NCBI GenBank assembly: GCA_964646755.1
Contig: CAZYIE010000002.1
Location: 62,001-126,000 of the forward strand
Length of the DNA stretch: 64,000 bases
Reading direction: 5' to 3'
Source of the DNA: MVRV01 sp964646755
Lineage (GTDB): Bacteria; Desulfobacterota; Syntrophia; Syntrophales; Smithellaceae
The translations under genes were made by a program, and so were the position numbers. Each line of letters begins with the position of its first letter. Within the stretch, counting starts at the first letter, position 1. The notes beneath the pieces are model-generated. The model ran no database searches. It had not been told where the DNA came from and saw nothing but the letters and a program-made list of their open reading frames with translations. This document shows, piece after piece, positions 8,285 to 18,001 of this stretch.

Positions 8285-11184
8285 TACTCACCTCCTGTTC
8301 TTGTTAATGCTTGATCATACCACATAAGGAGCTTCGGGTCTTCCTGAAGGACGTTCTCGGGAATGCGCTGGGCGACGGCGATGATTGTGCGGTAGTCGCG
8401 GTTCTGCCAGCAGTATTTGAATCCGGCGCGGACGGCCTCCAGGCGGATGACTTTCATCTTCTTGCCCTTGGGCACTGGCGCCTGCCTGGGCTCCAGGCCG
8501 GTAAGGAAACCCTCCTGCGATTCGGGCTTGATTGGTTTGTATCCGGCCGGCAGATATTCCCAGAACTCTTTCAGGAGCGAACGCTCGCGCAGTTTTTCCA
8601 GATCGCCAGCCTTGTTCGGGTCGGGCACGTACCAGCGGTCTTTAGCCTTGGCACGCAGGCTCTCATCGTCTTTGGGCAGCTTGCGCAGTTCCTTGAAGTT
8701 GGTGGACAGGTAGCTGTGAATCTGGCTGGGCACCTCGCCCTTGCCGTCGTAGCGCAGGAAGTTCTGCTCCAGCAGTTCATCAAGTTCAAGTAGCTTCTCG
8801 GTTTTCTGCCAGCCTCCGATTTCTTGCATGAACTGAGGCTTCAATTCACCCGCCGTTTGGGGCTTTCTCAGAAGCTGCTGTCGAAGCCATTGGATAGCAG
8901 ATGCCTCATCACAAGGTGCAATTTCCAATTGGAGTATTTCTTTAACAGTCATGCGCTTCTTGTCGTACTCAGCCACCTGCTCCGGAAGGAAATACATACC
9001 GTCCCGCTCGGAGAACCTCTGGGCAAGCCCGACGTAAAACTCCGCCGCGGCCAGAGGGACTGTCACCCCGCGCTGGACGTGGAAGGCCACCATCCGGTCA
9101 AATAGTAGGTAATTCTGCCGTTCGGCTATGACCTCTGCCTTAGCGTCTTTGGCAACGAACACCGGGAGATGCTTCAGGTGAGTGCGGAGGAAGTCCCAAG
9201 CGCCGTCTTCCTTGCCAGCTTCTAGCTTAAACCTGTCTTCAAGACCACCATTTGGCTTGTAGGCAGAGATAACGAGATCTTGGTCAACGGCGCCAGCCCT
9301 ATTGACTGCATTGAAAGAACGTTGCTGCTTATCAAGGACGCGGACATCAGCTACAACCAAACCAGAGGATTCTAATGCCTGTTGTATTGCACTCCAAACC
9401 GCATTTTGGCTGTTGTGAAATTCGATAGTAATCCATCTTCCTGCTTTCAGGAGTCTTGTGTATTCCTTGAATGCCCCAAACATCATACGCGAGTAAAACA
9501 ATAAGTCCTTCTTGTGCACGTAATTCATTACACAATCCTCGCCAACGACAGTTTTTACCCTTAACCAGGCCTCGACAAACATGTTCAATTCGGCATACTG
9601 GAGGGATTCTCCGAATGGCGGGTCGGTGAAGATATAGTCCACTGTTCCGCCCGGGATATTACCCACATCCACAATGCCTTGCGTGGAAACACATACAGGG
9701 CCGTAATCTTTCACTGCAAGTGCTCGGAGTTTCTTAATCTTGCGTTTCAAGACATCAAACACATTTCTCTCAAGGTGGAGTGACGGAGTAAAAAGAGTTC
9801 CCGAGACTCCCCCTCCGCCACCAAAGTAACCTTGCTTACGTGATATATAGTTGTTGATGGAGCTTAAACAAAACCTGAATAGTGATGTGCACCTATGTGA
9901 GGAGAGTTGCTGTTGCCACAAGTATCCGTAGGCAAATAGCGCTCTTTGAGTGTACATGTGGCAAATGTGTGATATACCAGAACCGTTAATCAGTTTGTTG
10001 GTCTGGCGCCCGGGGAAAAATTCGTCCCGTGGAATGTGAGACCATGATTTTCCAGTAAATCGAGAATCCATGACCTTCCTTGCTTCCCCCTTGATCGTCC
10101 TTAACTGCCGAGTTGATCCTGTCGATACTGTTTCCTCTACCAGCGCAAACTTTGGTTTGCGCACCACCCTTTCTAGAACCGGATCGAATGCAGTTGCATA
10201 CGGACGTTCAAGTTTGATGGCACCAGTTGTTTTGGAGGCAGCCTTGCCAACCGTTATTCCGCAATGTGGACAAGGAAATGATTCTTGCATTATACCGTCT
10301 TTAATTGCCACTTCCGAAAAGACGAATTCATGACTGCAATTTGGACAAAGGAAAATGTCCGACCAAACGGCGCTTAACACATGACCACCAGAGACACCTT
10401 CATAAAGCCAAATCAGTTCCTTCTCTATCGTGGCAATCAGCCGGAAAGCCTCCTCTGTGAAAGCTACAAGGAAAGAGAAGTTTGCATACTTGCTCGCTAT
10501 GAATGTGGCTGCAGGTGAAAGGTCGTTTAGCACCGCGCGACGCGCCCCGAGTTTCGAGAACTGTTTCCAGACAGATTTCCCATTCTCGTCAGTCTCCTGC
10601 TGTGAAATAGTTCCGTCCTGCTCCACCCTGTAACCCAGGGACTCAACTACTGCCTTGTCGCCGCATAGTTGAGCAGCTACACCTGTCATCCCTGTCCCGC
10701 AGAATCCGTCAAAGACCACATCGCCCGGTTCGGTGTAATGCAGGATGTACCTCATGATGGCCTTGTGCGGCACCTTGGTGTGGTAGGAGTGGGCGTTGTA
10801 TATCGGATCGTTTTTGCCCTCGCTCACATCCGCGGCGAAAGGCTCGCGGCTATACGGCTCACTCGGATCGTAGGGCTTGCCACAGTGCCTGATGAAATCC
10901 GCAATGAACGGATTCGGGCAGGCGGTGTAGTACGGCGGATCAGACAGCGCCAGGATGTCCTCATCCGCGCCAATCGGAAATCCCTCGATCTTGCGGAACT
11001 CGGGGTCTTTCAGCTTCTCGCGCAAAATGCCAAGAAAATGCTTCCGTCGTTCCTCATCGTTCGGAAAGGTCACGCCGAGACATTCTACTGGCTGTGCTGC
11101 TTTTTCTTCCAAACTTTCCTCATAGGATTTCTCGAAAAAATCAGGCTGAGGATCAGCAAACAATTTCTGTGATGGTCTCTTCAT
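8284..11184 (-). CDS. pglX: BREX-3 DNA adenine methyltransferase PglX (PglXI type)
   Basis: A 966-residue methyltransferase. An N-terminal SDPPYYTACPNPF (81-93) precedes the SAM-binding motif I FDGFCGTGMTGVA (158-170); a second DPPF motif, FTDPPFGESLQYAE, lies near residue 518. A zinc ribbon (CPNC near 280, CPHC near 305) sits between them. In type 3 BREX, PglX modifies one strand of an asymmetric site, marking self DNA. The C-terminal third is helical and charged and may carry the target-recognition part. It starts four bases after the DUF1828 gene and ends overlapping the ATPase gene. The presence of two DPP[YF] motifs flanking motif I is typical of these large enzymes, and the second is the more likely catalytic one. 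Confidence 0.9.
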   Translation of the reverse strand: MKRPSQKLFADPQPDFFEKSYEESLEEKAAQPVECLGVTFPNDEERRKHFLGILREKLKDPEFRKIEGFPIGADEDILALSDPPYYTACPNPFIADFIRHCGKPYDPSEPYSREPFAADVSEGKNDPIYNAHSYHTKVPHKAIMRYILHYTEPGDVVFDGFCGTGMTGVAAQLCGDKAVVESLGYRVEQDGTISQQETDENGKSVWKQFSKLGARRAVLNDLSPAATFIASKYANFSFLVAFTEEAFRLIATIEKELIWLYEGVSGGHVLSAVWSDIFLCPNCSHEFVFSEVAIKDGIMQESFPCPHCGITVGKAASKTTGAIKLERPYATAFDPVLERVVRKPKFALVEETVSTGSTRQLRTIKGEARKVMDSRFTGKSWSHIPRDEFFPGRQTNKLINGSGISHICHMYTQRALFAYGYLWQQQLSSHRCTSLFRFCLSSINNYISRKQGYFGGGGGVSGTLFTPSLHLERNVFDVLKRKIKKLRALAVKDYGPVCVSTQGIVDVGNIPGGTVDYIFTDPPFGESLQYAELNMFVEAWLRVKTVVGEDCVMNYVHKKDLLFYSRMMFGAFKEYTRLLKAGRWITIEFHNSQNAVWSAIQQALESSGLVVADVRVLDKQQRSFNAVNRAGAVDQDLVISAYKPNGGLEDRFKLEAGKEDGAWDFLRTHLKHLPVFVAKDAKAEVIAERQNYLLFDRMVAFHVQRGVTVPLAAAEFYVGLAQRFSERDGMYFLPEQVAEYDKKRMTVKEILQLEIAPCDEASAIQWLRQQLLRKPQTAGELKPQFMQEIGGWQKTEKLLELDELLEQNFLRYDGKGEVPSQIHSYLSTNFKELRKLPKDDESLRAKAKDRWYVPDPNKAGDLEKLRERSLLKEFWEYLPAGYKPIKPESQEGFLTGLEPRQAPVPKGKKMKVIRLEAVRAGFKYCWQNRDYRTIIAVAQRIPENVLQEDPKLLMWYDQALTRTGGE

Positions 11185-11188
11185 GACT

Positions 11189-11965
11189 TTATGCCTGCAT
11201 CACTTCCTGCAAATAGCGGGTTATCCGATCGCGGTTTGTTCCCAGACTGGAAAACTGTTTCTCACAGACGTCGCTGAATCTTGCCAATACCTTACGGTTG
11301 GCCGTTTCCTGATCTTCAAAAACACCCAGGGAACGATTGATCAAGTTCCATTTTTCATACTGGAGCAGTGAGATTGTGGCGTCCCGGATTTTATCATCAT
11401 TAGGAAGGGCAAAAATAAACAAGGGACGAGGCATGCCGTTCACACGACAGTCCACGGTATACATGCCATGGGGATCGTGGTGCGGGTCCTTCCAGTCGAA
11501 TATTCGCCGTTCTTCGGGCACTACCGCGGCCATCAGTTCCCGGAAATCCTCCAGAAATGTAGAGCGAACCCGTTCCCTGGTCAGATAAGATACATCGGAT
11601 ATCTTCAGTAGCGCCTGGATAAACGAAAACAAGGCGTCGCCATACTGCTCATTCTCTATCTTTAAAACCAGCTCGCCATCATTATCCCCCACTTGAAAAG
11701 CAGAGAGGGCATTATTGATGATCTTCTGACGGTTGCCACGTTGCAGGTCCTTCTCGTCGAGGTCATAGGTCAGGTGCATGTAGGTGTGGCCCTCATCGGA
11801 AAGCATCCACGCTGTTTGATCACGTCGGAGCACGATTGATAGATGGTCGCCATCCTCAAACATGAAGGGGGTAAAGACGCGATAACGGTTCACACCTTCA
11901 TGTGCCAGATTAATCTTGGCGCAAACCCTATCACGAAATGACTGTTCTATGGATTCGGTCGTCAT
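11189..11965 (-). CDS. DUF1828-type protein, BREX accessory
   Basis: A 258-residue protein. The N-terminal half (residues about 15-140) has the DUF1828 pattern: an opening strand region, GDHLSIVLRRDQTAWMLSDE-G-TY, then an arginine-rich turn and DNDGELVLK. The C-terminal half (about 150-258) resembles DUF1829, with GMYTVDCRVNGMPRPLFIF. Members are found in defence islands and prophages, but I know of no firm biochemical role. The ATG overlaps the stop of the preceding small gene by four bases (ATGA), and pglX begins five bases later. The pair with the upstream 162-residue protein suggests a two-gene accessory or toxin-antitoxin-like unit; that is inference. Confidence 0.6.
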   Translation of the reverse strand: MTTESIEQSFRDRVCAKINLAHEGVNRYRVFTPFMFEDGDHLSIVLRRDQTAWMLSDEGHTYMHLTYDLDEKDLQRGNRQKIINNALSAFQVGDNDGELVLKIENEQYGDALFSFIQALLKISDVSYLTRERVRSTFLEDFRELMAAVVPEERRIFDWKDPHHDPHGMYTVDCRVNGMPRPLFIFALPNDDKIRDATISLLQYEKWNLINRSLGVFEDQETANRKVLARFSDVCEKQFSSLGTNRDRITRYLQEVMQA

Positions 11966-12450
11966 GATTCGATCTCCTCGAATAAGGGCAATTGCGAGTC
12001 CTGAATGGTATCAATATGACAATCTTCCATCAGGCAACGGAGTGCAGAAGGAAAATCAGAATAGCGATCCGATGGTTCCGCATAGGCGTCTTCCCGTGTA
12101 CCCATATCCTGGTAACGCTCCGTGGCTTGATGTATGTGAAAGTCATAAAATGATATTTTCTCTATTATATTGGTATGTTCGTGGCTTTTTCCGTTATAGC
12201 GTCGAAGACGGAATGTCTGGCTCGTATCGGGTGGGCAGAAGGCGAGAATAATTGAAAAATCGAGGTGATTGTGGTTGCCCTGCCGAAATATCAAACGAAA
12301 TTCATTGCTATCGGCGCCGATAATGTCTAGTTCACGTTCCTTGTGTCCCCTCTTTTCACGCAACTGGATTTTGGAGCGATAATTTTCCGGTAGAGGTTTG
12401 GGCTCCTTAATCAATTTGTTGATTTCCTGATCTGAGTATCTCGCCGCCAT
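11962..12450 (-). CDS. Small uncharacterised protein paired with the DUF1828 gene
   Basis: A 162-residue protein I do not recognise with certainty. It opens with a charged helix and has a central block (RLRRYNGKSHEHTN then DFHIHQATERYQDMG) with spaced His residues, whose layout (G-x-x-H followed by a H-x-H strand) recalls the DUF6978 family of small defence-island proteins; that match is tentative. It is followed with a four-base overlap by the DUF1828 gene, so the two are probably co-expressed in fixed ratio. About 130 bases separate it from the YhcG-type gene upstream, the largest internal gap of the BREX operon, and this gap could carry its own promoter. Confidence 0.55.
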   Translation of the reverse strand: MAARYSDQEINKLIKEPKPLPENYRSKIQLREKRGHKERELDIIGADSNEFRLIFRQGNHNHLDFSIILAFCPPDTSQTFRLRRYNGKSHEHTNIIEKISFYDFHIHQATERYQDMGTREDAYAEPSDRYSDFPSALRCLMEDCHIDTIQDSQLPLFEEIES

Positions 12451-12580
12451 TATGGAACCTCATTGAAATTATTCTACATAAATAAAGTTACGCAGTAAAC
12501 AAGTTCTGCTCATCGCAACCGCCGTAATAACAACTTGCTCACTGTCCGACTGACCAAGTTGTATCCTTGGCGGCTCATAC

Positions 12581-13771
12581 TTAGTCACTATCTTGGTCAC
12601 TGTCGTCCCCCAGATGCTGTCTCTCTTCAATCAGTCGTCGTTCCCGCTCCAGTTCGCGCCGGAGTTCCTCTTCGGTAGGCAGATAGAGCATGTACTTGGA
12701 AGCAAAAAGCTGTTTGCTGTCGTTGAGTATGGAGTATCGGGCAATGGTTTCGTTCTTCTTTGCGCAGAGAATAAGGCCGATGGTTGGGTTGTCGCTTTCT
12801 GTGAGGTATTTGTCATCGAACATCCGGACATAGCTGTCCATCTGTCCAACATCCTGGTGGGTAAGTTTGCCGATCTTAAGATCGATCAGTAAATAGCATT
12901 TCAGAATGCAATTGTAGAAAACAAGATCGGCATAGAAGTATTCGTCTTCATACTGAAGGCGTTTTTGACGGGCGACGAAAGCAAAACCTTTCCCCAACTC
13001 AAGCAGGAAGGACTGAAGGTTGTCGATGATAGCCGCTTCAAGGTCTGATTCATGAAGTTGTTTTAAATCCGGCAGCCCCAGGAAATCAAGGACGTAAGGC
13101 TCCTTTATGGCGTCACCCGGATTCTTGATCACTTGCCCTTTTGATGCCAATTCCAGAACGCCATTTTTATCCCTGCTTTTCAGGAGTCGCGCAAAAAGGA
13201 AAGAGTGAATCTGCCGCTCCAGAGTAGGAACGCTCCAGCCTTCTTTTTCAGCTTCAATTTCATAGAAAAGGCGCTCGTTTTTGTTGTCAACCTTGGTCAA
13301 GGTTCGGTAATGTGACCAGCTCAATACAGGGGAAAATCCTTGAATATGCGAACTTTTGTCTACAGCAAGGCTCAAATCATCCAAAACATCACAAGGCTTG
13401 TGATGAATCTGACGACTGCTATCATCCCTGGGCAAGACATCACAAGCCTTGTGACGAATTTCAGGCAATCGTTCGGCGTAGTTCTGGTAGAACAATCTGA
13501 AATAGCGCAGGTTGGTGACGGAAAACCCTTTGCCGTAACGTTTAAGCAAGCTTTCAGAGAGTTCTGCCAAAACTCTTTTCCCGTATTCAGCACGCTCATC
13601 TCCGCCCTGAATCGCCTGAACGATTTCACGCCCGATGAGCCAATAGGCGATGACCATATTGCTGTTCACAGACCGCACAACATTGGCGCGCGCCTGTTCA
13701 AGAATAGAAACAACACGATCAAACAGATCGTCGCCATCCGGCCGTATGTGGGTTAGTCCATTGGTTTCCAT
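12581..13771 (-). CDS. YhcG/DUF1016-family PDDEXK nuclease
   Basis: A 396-residue protein beginning three bases after the brxC stop. Residues about 10-100 match the DUF1016 N-terminal domain (NSNMVIAYWLIGREIVQAIQ, GKGFSVTNLRYFRLFYQ), followed by the family linker ending in LSWSHYRTL. The C-terminal half carries a PDDEXK-type core, with YADLVFYN then YLLIDLKIGKL near residues 278-298 (Asp...Asp-x-Lys). These proteins are common in defence islands and beside restriction systems, and are thought to be nucleases of mobile or defence systems. An unusual duplicated palindromic insert occupies the linker (see 13387-13456). The acidic C-terminal tail follows a long charged helix. It is not a standard BREX-3 component. 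Confidence 0.8.
   Translation of the reverse strand: METNGLTHIRPDGDDLFDRVVSILEQARANVVRSVNSNMVIAYWLIGREIVQAIQGGDERAEYGKRVLAELSESLLKRYGKGFSVTNLRYFRLFYQNYAERLPEIRHKACDVLPRDDSSRQIHHKPCDVLDDLSLAVDKSSHIQGFSPVLSWSHYRTLTKVDNKNERLFYEIEAEKEGWSVPTLERQIHSFLFARLLKSRDKNGVLELASKGQVIKNPGDAIKEPYVLDFLGLPDLKQLHESDLEAAIIDNLQSFLLELGKGFAFVARQKRLQYEDEYFYADLVFYNCILKCYLLIDLKIGKLTHQDVGQMDSYVRMFDDKYLTESDNPTIGLILCAKKNETIARYSILNDSKQLFASKYMLYLPTEEELRRELERERRLIEERQHLGDDSDQDSD
13387..13456. repeat. Two in-frame palindromic repeats inside the YhcG linker
   Basis: CATCACAAGGCTTGTGATG (13387-13405) and CATCACAAGCCTTGTGACG (13438-13456) are each near-perfect palindromes, 51 bases apart (17 codons), so the reading frame is kept. 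They encode the repeated peptide HKACDVL / HKPCDVL just before the conserved SWSHY motif. Linkers at this place vary in length among family members, as if small palindromic elements insert there. Confidence 0.75.
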
Positions 13772-13774
13772 AAA

Positions 13775-16700
13775 TTATTCCAACACGATTCTGACTTTAC
13801 CGGGCTCCTTGCCCTTGGTGAGCCCGTCCAGGTATTCCTCGAACCGTTTTCTCATCTCCACCGTGGTGGCCGGTGAGCCGCCCGAGAGCAGGGCGTCGCG
13901 CAGGTCAGCTATCTTGACTGCGACCTTGGTAAGCCCGGAGAGCAACTCTTGTAAGGCCTGGATAAAGTCCTGGTCCAGATCGTCCGGCAGGGTCCGCTTC
14001 TTGATGAAGCCTTCCACTAACTTGCGCTGCTTAGGTTTCAGTAAGCTCAGATTGCCTTTGGTGGTCGGGTCTTCTAGGTTGGCGAGCAGCGTTTGTGTCC
14101 AGTTCTCGACCATCTTATCGAGTTCGCAGTCCAATGCGTCAAGCAAAGTTGCTGCGGGAGCCGTGGGCGCTTCCGCGCCCGGTTTGAAGTTGCAATGTAG
14201 ACAGACTGGCGATGCATCTAGTTCCTTCTCCGTGAGTGCGAAGCAGCTCCTCAATCCTGCAAGCCTGTTTTGGAAATCCGAGAGGTGCTGGCGCGGCATC
14301 AGGTCGATGGTGGAAAGCTTCTGCAACACCTTGAGCCGCTCGTCACCCATCAGCTGAGCCTTGCGCTTGTCCTCATTCACACCCAGGCGCGCCTTGGTAT
14401 GCAAGGTGATGTAGGCCAGCAGATAGGTCTTCTTGAGGTCTCCGAGCTTGCGTTGCGTCTCCTGCCGGAACGCCGCAGCGCTCCGCTTGGCGGGGTTGCC
14501 GATCTGGGCTAAGACGTCATCCCGCACCTTCTTCATCTTGTCGATCCACTCATGGCCAGTGGGCAAGACCGCCTCGGCGGTTGAAAGGTACGATGCCGTA
14601 GATCCTAGGTCAACCACCAGTTCTGCAAGCGATTTGATTTCGGCAAGGAAATTGAGCCCGTCCCGATGTGCCGTCACTTCCTGGGTGTCGTAACGGAAGT
14701 TTTTGAGCTTGCCGGTTGTGGTGTAGGCTTGCAGAGATTCAAGGAAAGTCTTGGTCACGTCCAGTTTGGCGCGCATTTTCTTGATTTCGTCCTCGGCCAG
14801 CAGGCTGCGGCCCCAAAAGAACAGCCCGTTATGCAGGCTCTGCTGTACGATCACCAGACGCTCCACCGTGTTGGTGACAGCCTTCTGCAACTCCTGAACC
14901 GGCTCGTCCTTGCCCTGGGTGACCAGTTGGGCCATGCCCGGTGTGAGACCGAGCAATTCAAAGAGCGCCTTGAGCGCCGGGAGGTTCCAATCCTTTGGCC
15001 GCTCGATGTGCTTGAACTGGATCAACTCGTCGATGCCTGTCCCGGCCAGTTGTGGCATATCCGTAGCATCGAACTTCTTGCCTGGAATGGCGATGACCAC
15101 CTCGCCAGCATACACCAGTGCGGCCAGAATCACCACTGTCCATTCTGGTTCTAGCCGGAGTGATTGCGGTGCAAGGTACTCCACACCATGGTCTTCCTGG
15201 ATCAGCTCGGAGCGGTTGATCACCTGACCGTGTCCCTTCTTCTTGACGACACCGAGGATGTGCTTGGCATACTTAGATTGATAGGGATCGAGCCGCTCGC
15301 CGTCAAGAAGTTCGAGTGCGTCCAGCACCGCAATAGCCTGTTTGGTACGGGTCTGTCCGGCAATGGCGCGCAAAGCGTCCTGTGCTGCCTGCGACCTGTT
15401 CGTTCCTGTGATGAGCACGGAGAAAAACGGGTACTCCGGCGCCTGATCCTGGAAATGAGCCCCGAGACAGATGCCGGCGATTGTGTTGACCAAATCGCGG
15501 AAATTGATCCGTTCGTGGGAACTGATTCCGGAAAGCTCGCGGATCGACTTGCCCTTGGACCATTCGGTCAGGGACTTGCTTCGCCCCTGGTAGGTGACCT
15601 CGAAGACCGTGGTCATGTTCTTCTGGAGCCATTGTACGAGGTCGCGCAGGAAATTAGATGCCTTGGATTCATAGGTGGACTTCGCGTGGCCTGAGGCTGT
15701 AGATGCAATGTCCAAGGCCGCAGCGTAATTTCGAAGTGCGGTTCGGAACTCCTCATCTGTGTTGGTCAGGCGCAGGAATAGCTCGTCGGGCTTCTTCTCG
15801 TCCTTAAAGTGCGGCAAGTCGAAAGGCTGAATGAAGTAGAGGTAGAAATCCCGTGGCGGCACCGCAGTGGACCTCTCATTGGGCGCGCCGAAGAAGAGGT
15901 ATCCCTGGCGTGCGGCTTTGCGCTCCAGCCAGTCAAGCTCGTGCTGCCAGATCTTGTAGCCCGTAACGTAGGTCTGGTCGGTGCACTCCATGACCCGCCG
16001 TAACGCCTCGTAGTAGTAACGGTCGAGCTGCGGGGAGTCGAGACTCTCAGCCCGCTTCTCGATCAGGGCATCGAAGTCATCGGTCTTTTTGAGGTCCAGG
16101 TAGTACTGGCGGTTGTCAGGATTGGACGAGATGAACTGGCCGCTTACAGTCTTGTGAATTTCCCGCAGGACTGTCTCCACCTGGGAGAGCAGGTCGTCTG
16201 CTGGAACACCTCCCAGTTCCTCGATGCCGGGTTGAAAGAGGCAGAGGCCGTCGCGCAGTTCTTCCGCCGTTGCGCCTAAAAGGGCGTAGATATCGCCTGT
16301 TGTGTGCCGGTGAGTGGAAAGCGCATGAATGAGCTGGGTGGCCATAGGTTTGTATGCAGGGCGGGTAAATGCCTGCTGGATACGCGACTCTAGCACCTGG
16401 CTGCAATCGATGACTGCTTTGATATCCGGGACGGCGCGGAAGGATGGGTTCTCGCGCAGAGTCGTCCAGTAGCCGTCATAGGCTATGACCCCGGGCCTGT
16501 CGTCGGGCACGTTCTGACCGAGAAGCTTCTTCATAGCCTGGGACAATGTCTTGAGAACCTCGCGCTTTTCCACCGCAGTGACCCGCTCGAAGGTGTCTAT
16601 ATAGTCCGGATGCACAGGAAAGAGGCGCACGAACTCGTCCATACGCTCGTTCATGCGGCCATAAAACTTGGCGAAGGGTGTCAGATACTCCCGGATTTTC

Positions 16701-17503
16701 ACCTGCTGGTCTGTGGTCTTTTTGAGAAGACGCTCGGCTACCACGAACTTGACGTCTTTGCGGGCGATGAGGATCTGTTCGAAGCGGTCCTTCACCCGGC
16801 GGATGCTGTCGGCCACGAAGGAAAAACGAGGACTGTCGAAGATGGCTTCCTGAACGCCGGCGATAAAGCGGAACCGCAGGTCTTTACAGACCTCACCGAT
16901 CTCACGCAGGAAGTTGAGGTCAAGGATAAGCTCCTGATCCTTGCGCGTGCGCAGGTAGTCGAGCAGCTCGTCCACCACCAGAAGCAGGCCATGGTCGGGA
17001 TACTCTTGGTGAAATGCGGCCATCATCTCCTCAAAGGCGCGCTTGTTGTTGGGAACCTTGTCAGCGGGCGGGAAGGAGAAGGACACGTTCATTGCGGCCA
17101 GGTGTTCCTCCAGTTCGGCCACGAGGTTGTCGCGCAGGGACATAGTGGTCGCGCCAATTTCGGTTCGGACCACCTTGAAGCGTCCGCTGATTTTGCCCGC
17201 AGCACTCACCACACTCTTGTCGTTCAAGTGGGTCGCGAGATCGCCATTCTCGGCCAGGGCGGAGATCACGGACAGCAAGTGCGACTTACCGGTGCCGTAG
17301 TTGCCGACGACCAGCAGCCCTTTGTTGTCCATGGGCTGGTCGAACTGAAGCTGAGGAACGACGAGGTTGACCAGCTTCTCGGCCATCTCTTCGGAGATGA
17401 CGTAAGTCTGGACAAGCTGCCGGGCAGCAGCCGAGTTATCGGCGCTTCGCAATTGCACGACAGACTCAATCGGTTCAAACTGTATTAAATCAGCATATTT
17501 CAT
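13775..17503 (-). CDS. brxC: BREX ATPase BrxC (PglY-like)
   Basis: A 1242-residue P-loop ATPase, the usual size for BrxC. Walker A is GNYGTGKSHLLS (about residues 67-78) and Walker B is GLLLVVDELLDYL (near 172-184), in an AAA+/ORC-like domain of roughly 350 residues. The rest is a long helical body. A CLHCNF motif near residue 1100 is a half zinc-knuckle. BrxC is conserved in BREX systems and needed for defence; it is thought to form the large ATPase part of the complex with PglX and PglZ. It follows brxF after 30 bases and is followed by the YhcG-type gene after three bases. Its base composition is G+C-rich compared with brxF. Confidence 0.93.
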   Translation of the reverse strand: MKYADLIQFEPIESVVQLRSADNSAAARQLVQTYVISEEMAEKLVNLVVPQLQFDQPMDNKGLLVVGNYGTGKSHLLSVISALAENGDLATHLNDKSVVSAAGKISGRFKVVRTEIGATTMSLRDNLVAELEEHLAAMNVSFSFPPADKVPNNKRAFEEMMAAFHQEYPDHGLLLVVDELLDYLRTRKDQELILDLNFLREIGEVCKDLRFRFIAGVQEAIFDSPRFSFVADSIRRVKDRFEQILIARKDVKFVVAERLLKKTTDQQVKIREYLTPFAKFYGRMNERMDEFVRLFPVHPDYIDTFERVTAVEKREVLKTLSQAMKKLLGQNVPDDRPGVIAYDGYWTTLRENPSFRAVPDIKAVIDCSQVLESRIQQAFTRPAYKPMATQLIHALSTHRHTTGDIYALLGATAEELRDGLCLFQPGIEELGGVPADDLLSQVETVLREIHKTVSGQFISSNPDNRQYYLDLKKTDDFDALIEKRAESLDSPQLDRYYYEALRRVMECTDQTYVTGYKIWQHELDWLERKAARQGYLFFGAPNERSTAVPPRDFYLYFIQPFDLPHFKDEKKPDELFLRLTNTDEEFRTALRNYAAALDIASTASGHAKSTYESKASNFLRDLVQWLQKNMTTVFEVTYQGRSKSLTEWSKGKSIRELSGISSHERINFRDLVNTIAGICLGAHFQDQAPEYPFFSVLITGTNRSQAAQDALRAIAGQTRTKQAIAVLDALELLDGERLDPYQSKYAKHILGVVKKKGHGQVINRSELIQEDHGVEYLAPQSLRLEPEWTVVILAALVYAGEVVIAIPGKKFDATDMPQLAGTGIDELIQFKHIERPKDWNLPALKALFELLGLTPGMAQLVTQGKDEPVQELQKAVTNTVERLVIVQQSLHNGLFFWGRSLLAEDEIKKMRAKLDVTKTFLESLQAYTTTGKLKNFRYDTQEVTAHRDGLNFLAEIKSLAELVVDLGSTASYLSTAEAVLPTGHEWIDKMKKVRDDVLAQIGNPAKRSAAAFRQETQRKLGDLKKTYLLAYITLHTKARLGVNEDKRKAQLMGDERLKVLQKLSTIDLMPRQHLSDFQNRLAGLRSCFALTEKELDASPVCLHCNFKPGAEAPTAPAATLLDALDCELDKMVENWTQTLLANLEDPTTKGNLSLLKPKQRKLVEGFIKKRTLPDDLDQDFIQALQELLSGLTKVAVKIADLRDALLSGGSPATTVEMRKRFEEYLDGLTKGKEPGKVRIVLE

Positions 17504-17533
17504 TGTATTCGCCTTCCTTCCATCTTAGTCCGT

Positions 17534-18001
17534 TCATACCGGCGCCACGATCATTAAATCCTCTGACGGATATCGCCTGTACTCCAGGTGATCCGGCGTA
17601 GCATAGAAGACATAATCATTTGCAATCGAACCGTTCCAGCTAACAATGATCGTTTTATTGCGTGAAAGCCCCTGAAGAAGCCGGAGGGGGTCTTGTTTCA
17701 ATGCGATATCAAAAAGAATCTCAATGTTATCGAGCAGAGCAACATCTACTTTTTTTTCATTGACAATCTCTCCCAAAAGATGGGGCAGCTGCAATGACCG
17801 TTGACGTTCGGTCAAATCAAGCATTTGGCGGGACAATGTTAGATTGATATTTATTAGAGGTGCTCCCGTCCGTTCGTGCACTTCCTGGAGCGCCTTTGTT
17901 TTCCCTGCCCCACTCGGTGCAACCACAATCATTAGGCGATTATAGAGCTCCGAGATATAGTCAATTCTGCAAAGAATTTGATCTGTAATGGAATCTGCCA
18001 T
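17534..18001 (-). CDS. brxF: BREX-3 small P-loop protein BrxF
   Basis: A 155-residue P-loop protein, VVAPSGAGKTKAL (about residues 26-38), with a Walker B-like VDVALLDNIEILFD near residue 85-98. The size and position just before brxC match BrxF, the first core gene of type 3 BREX. Its ATG shares one base with the stop of the HTH gene (TAATG), so regulator and BrxF are translated in a coupled way. Biochemical role not established; probably a nucleotide-binding partner of BrxC. Confidence 0.88.
   Translation of the reverse strand: MADSITDQILCRIDYISELYNRLMIVVAPSGAGKTKALQEVHERTGAPLININLTLSRQMLDLTERQRSLQLPHLLGEIVNEKKVDVALLDNIEILFDIALKQDPLRLLQGLSRNKTIIVSWNGSIANDYVFYATPDHLEYRRYPSEDLMIVAPV

Noticed and set aside
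13387..13456. Mini CRISPR array
   Set aside because: Only two copies, within a coding frame, with a spacing that keeps codons; no cas genes in the window.
16610..17488. 292-codon plus-strand frame opposite brxC
   Set aside because: Antisense shadow of the BrxC ATPase domain; its low-complexity His/Val/Gly content has no domain pattern.
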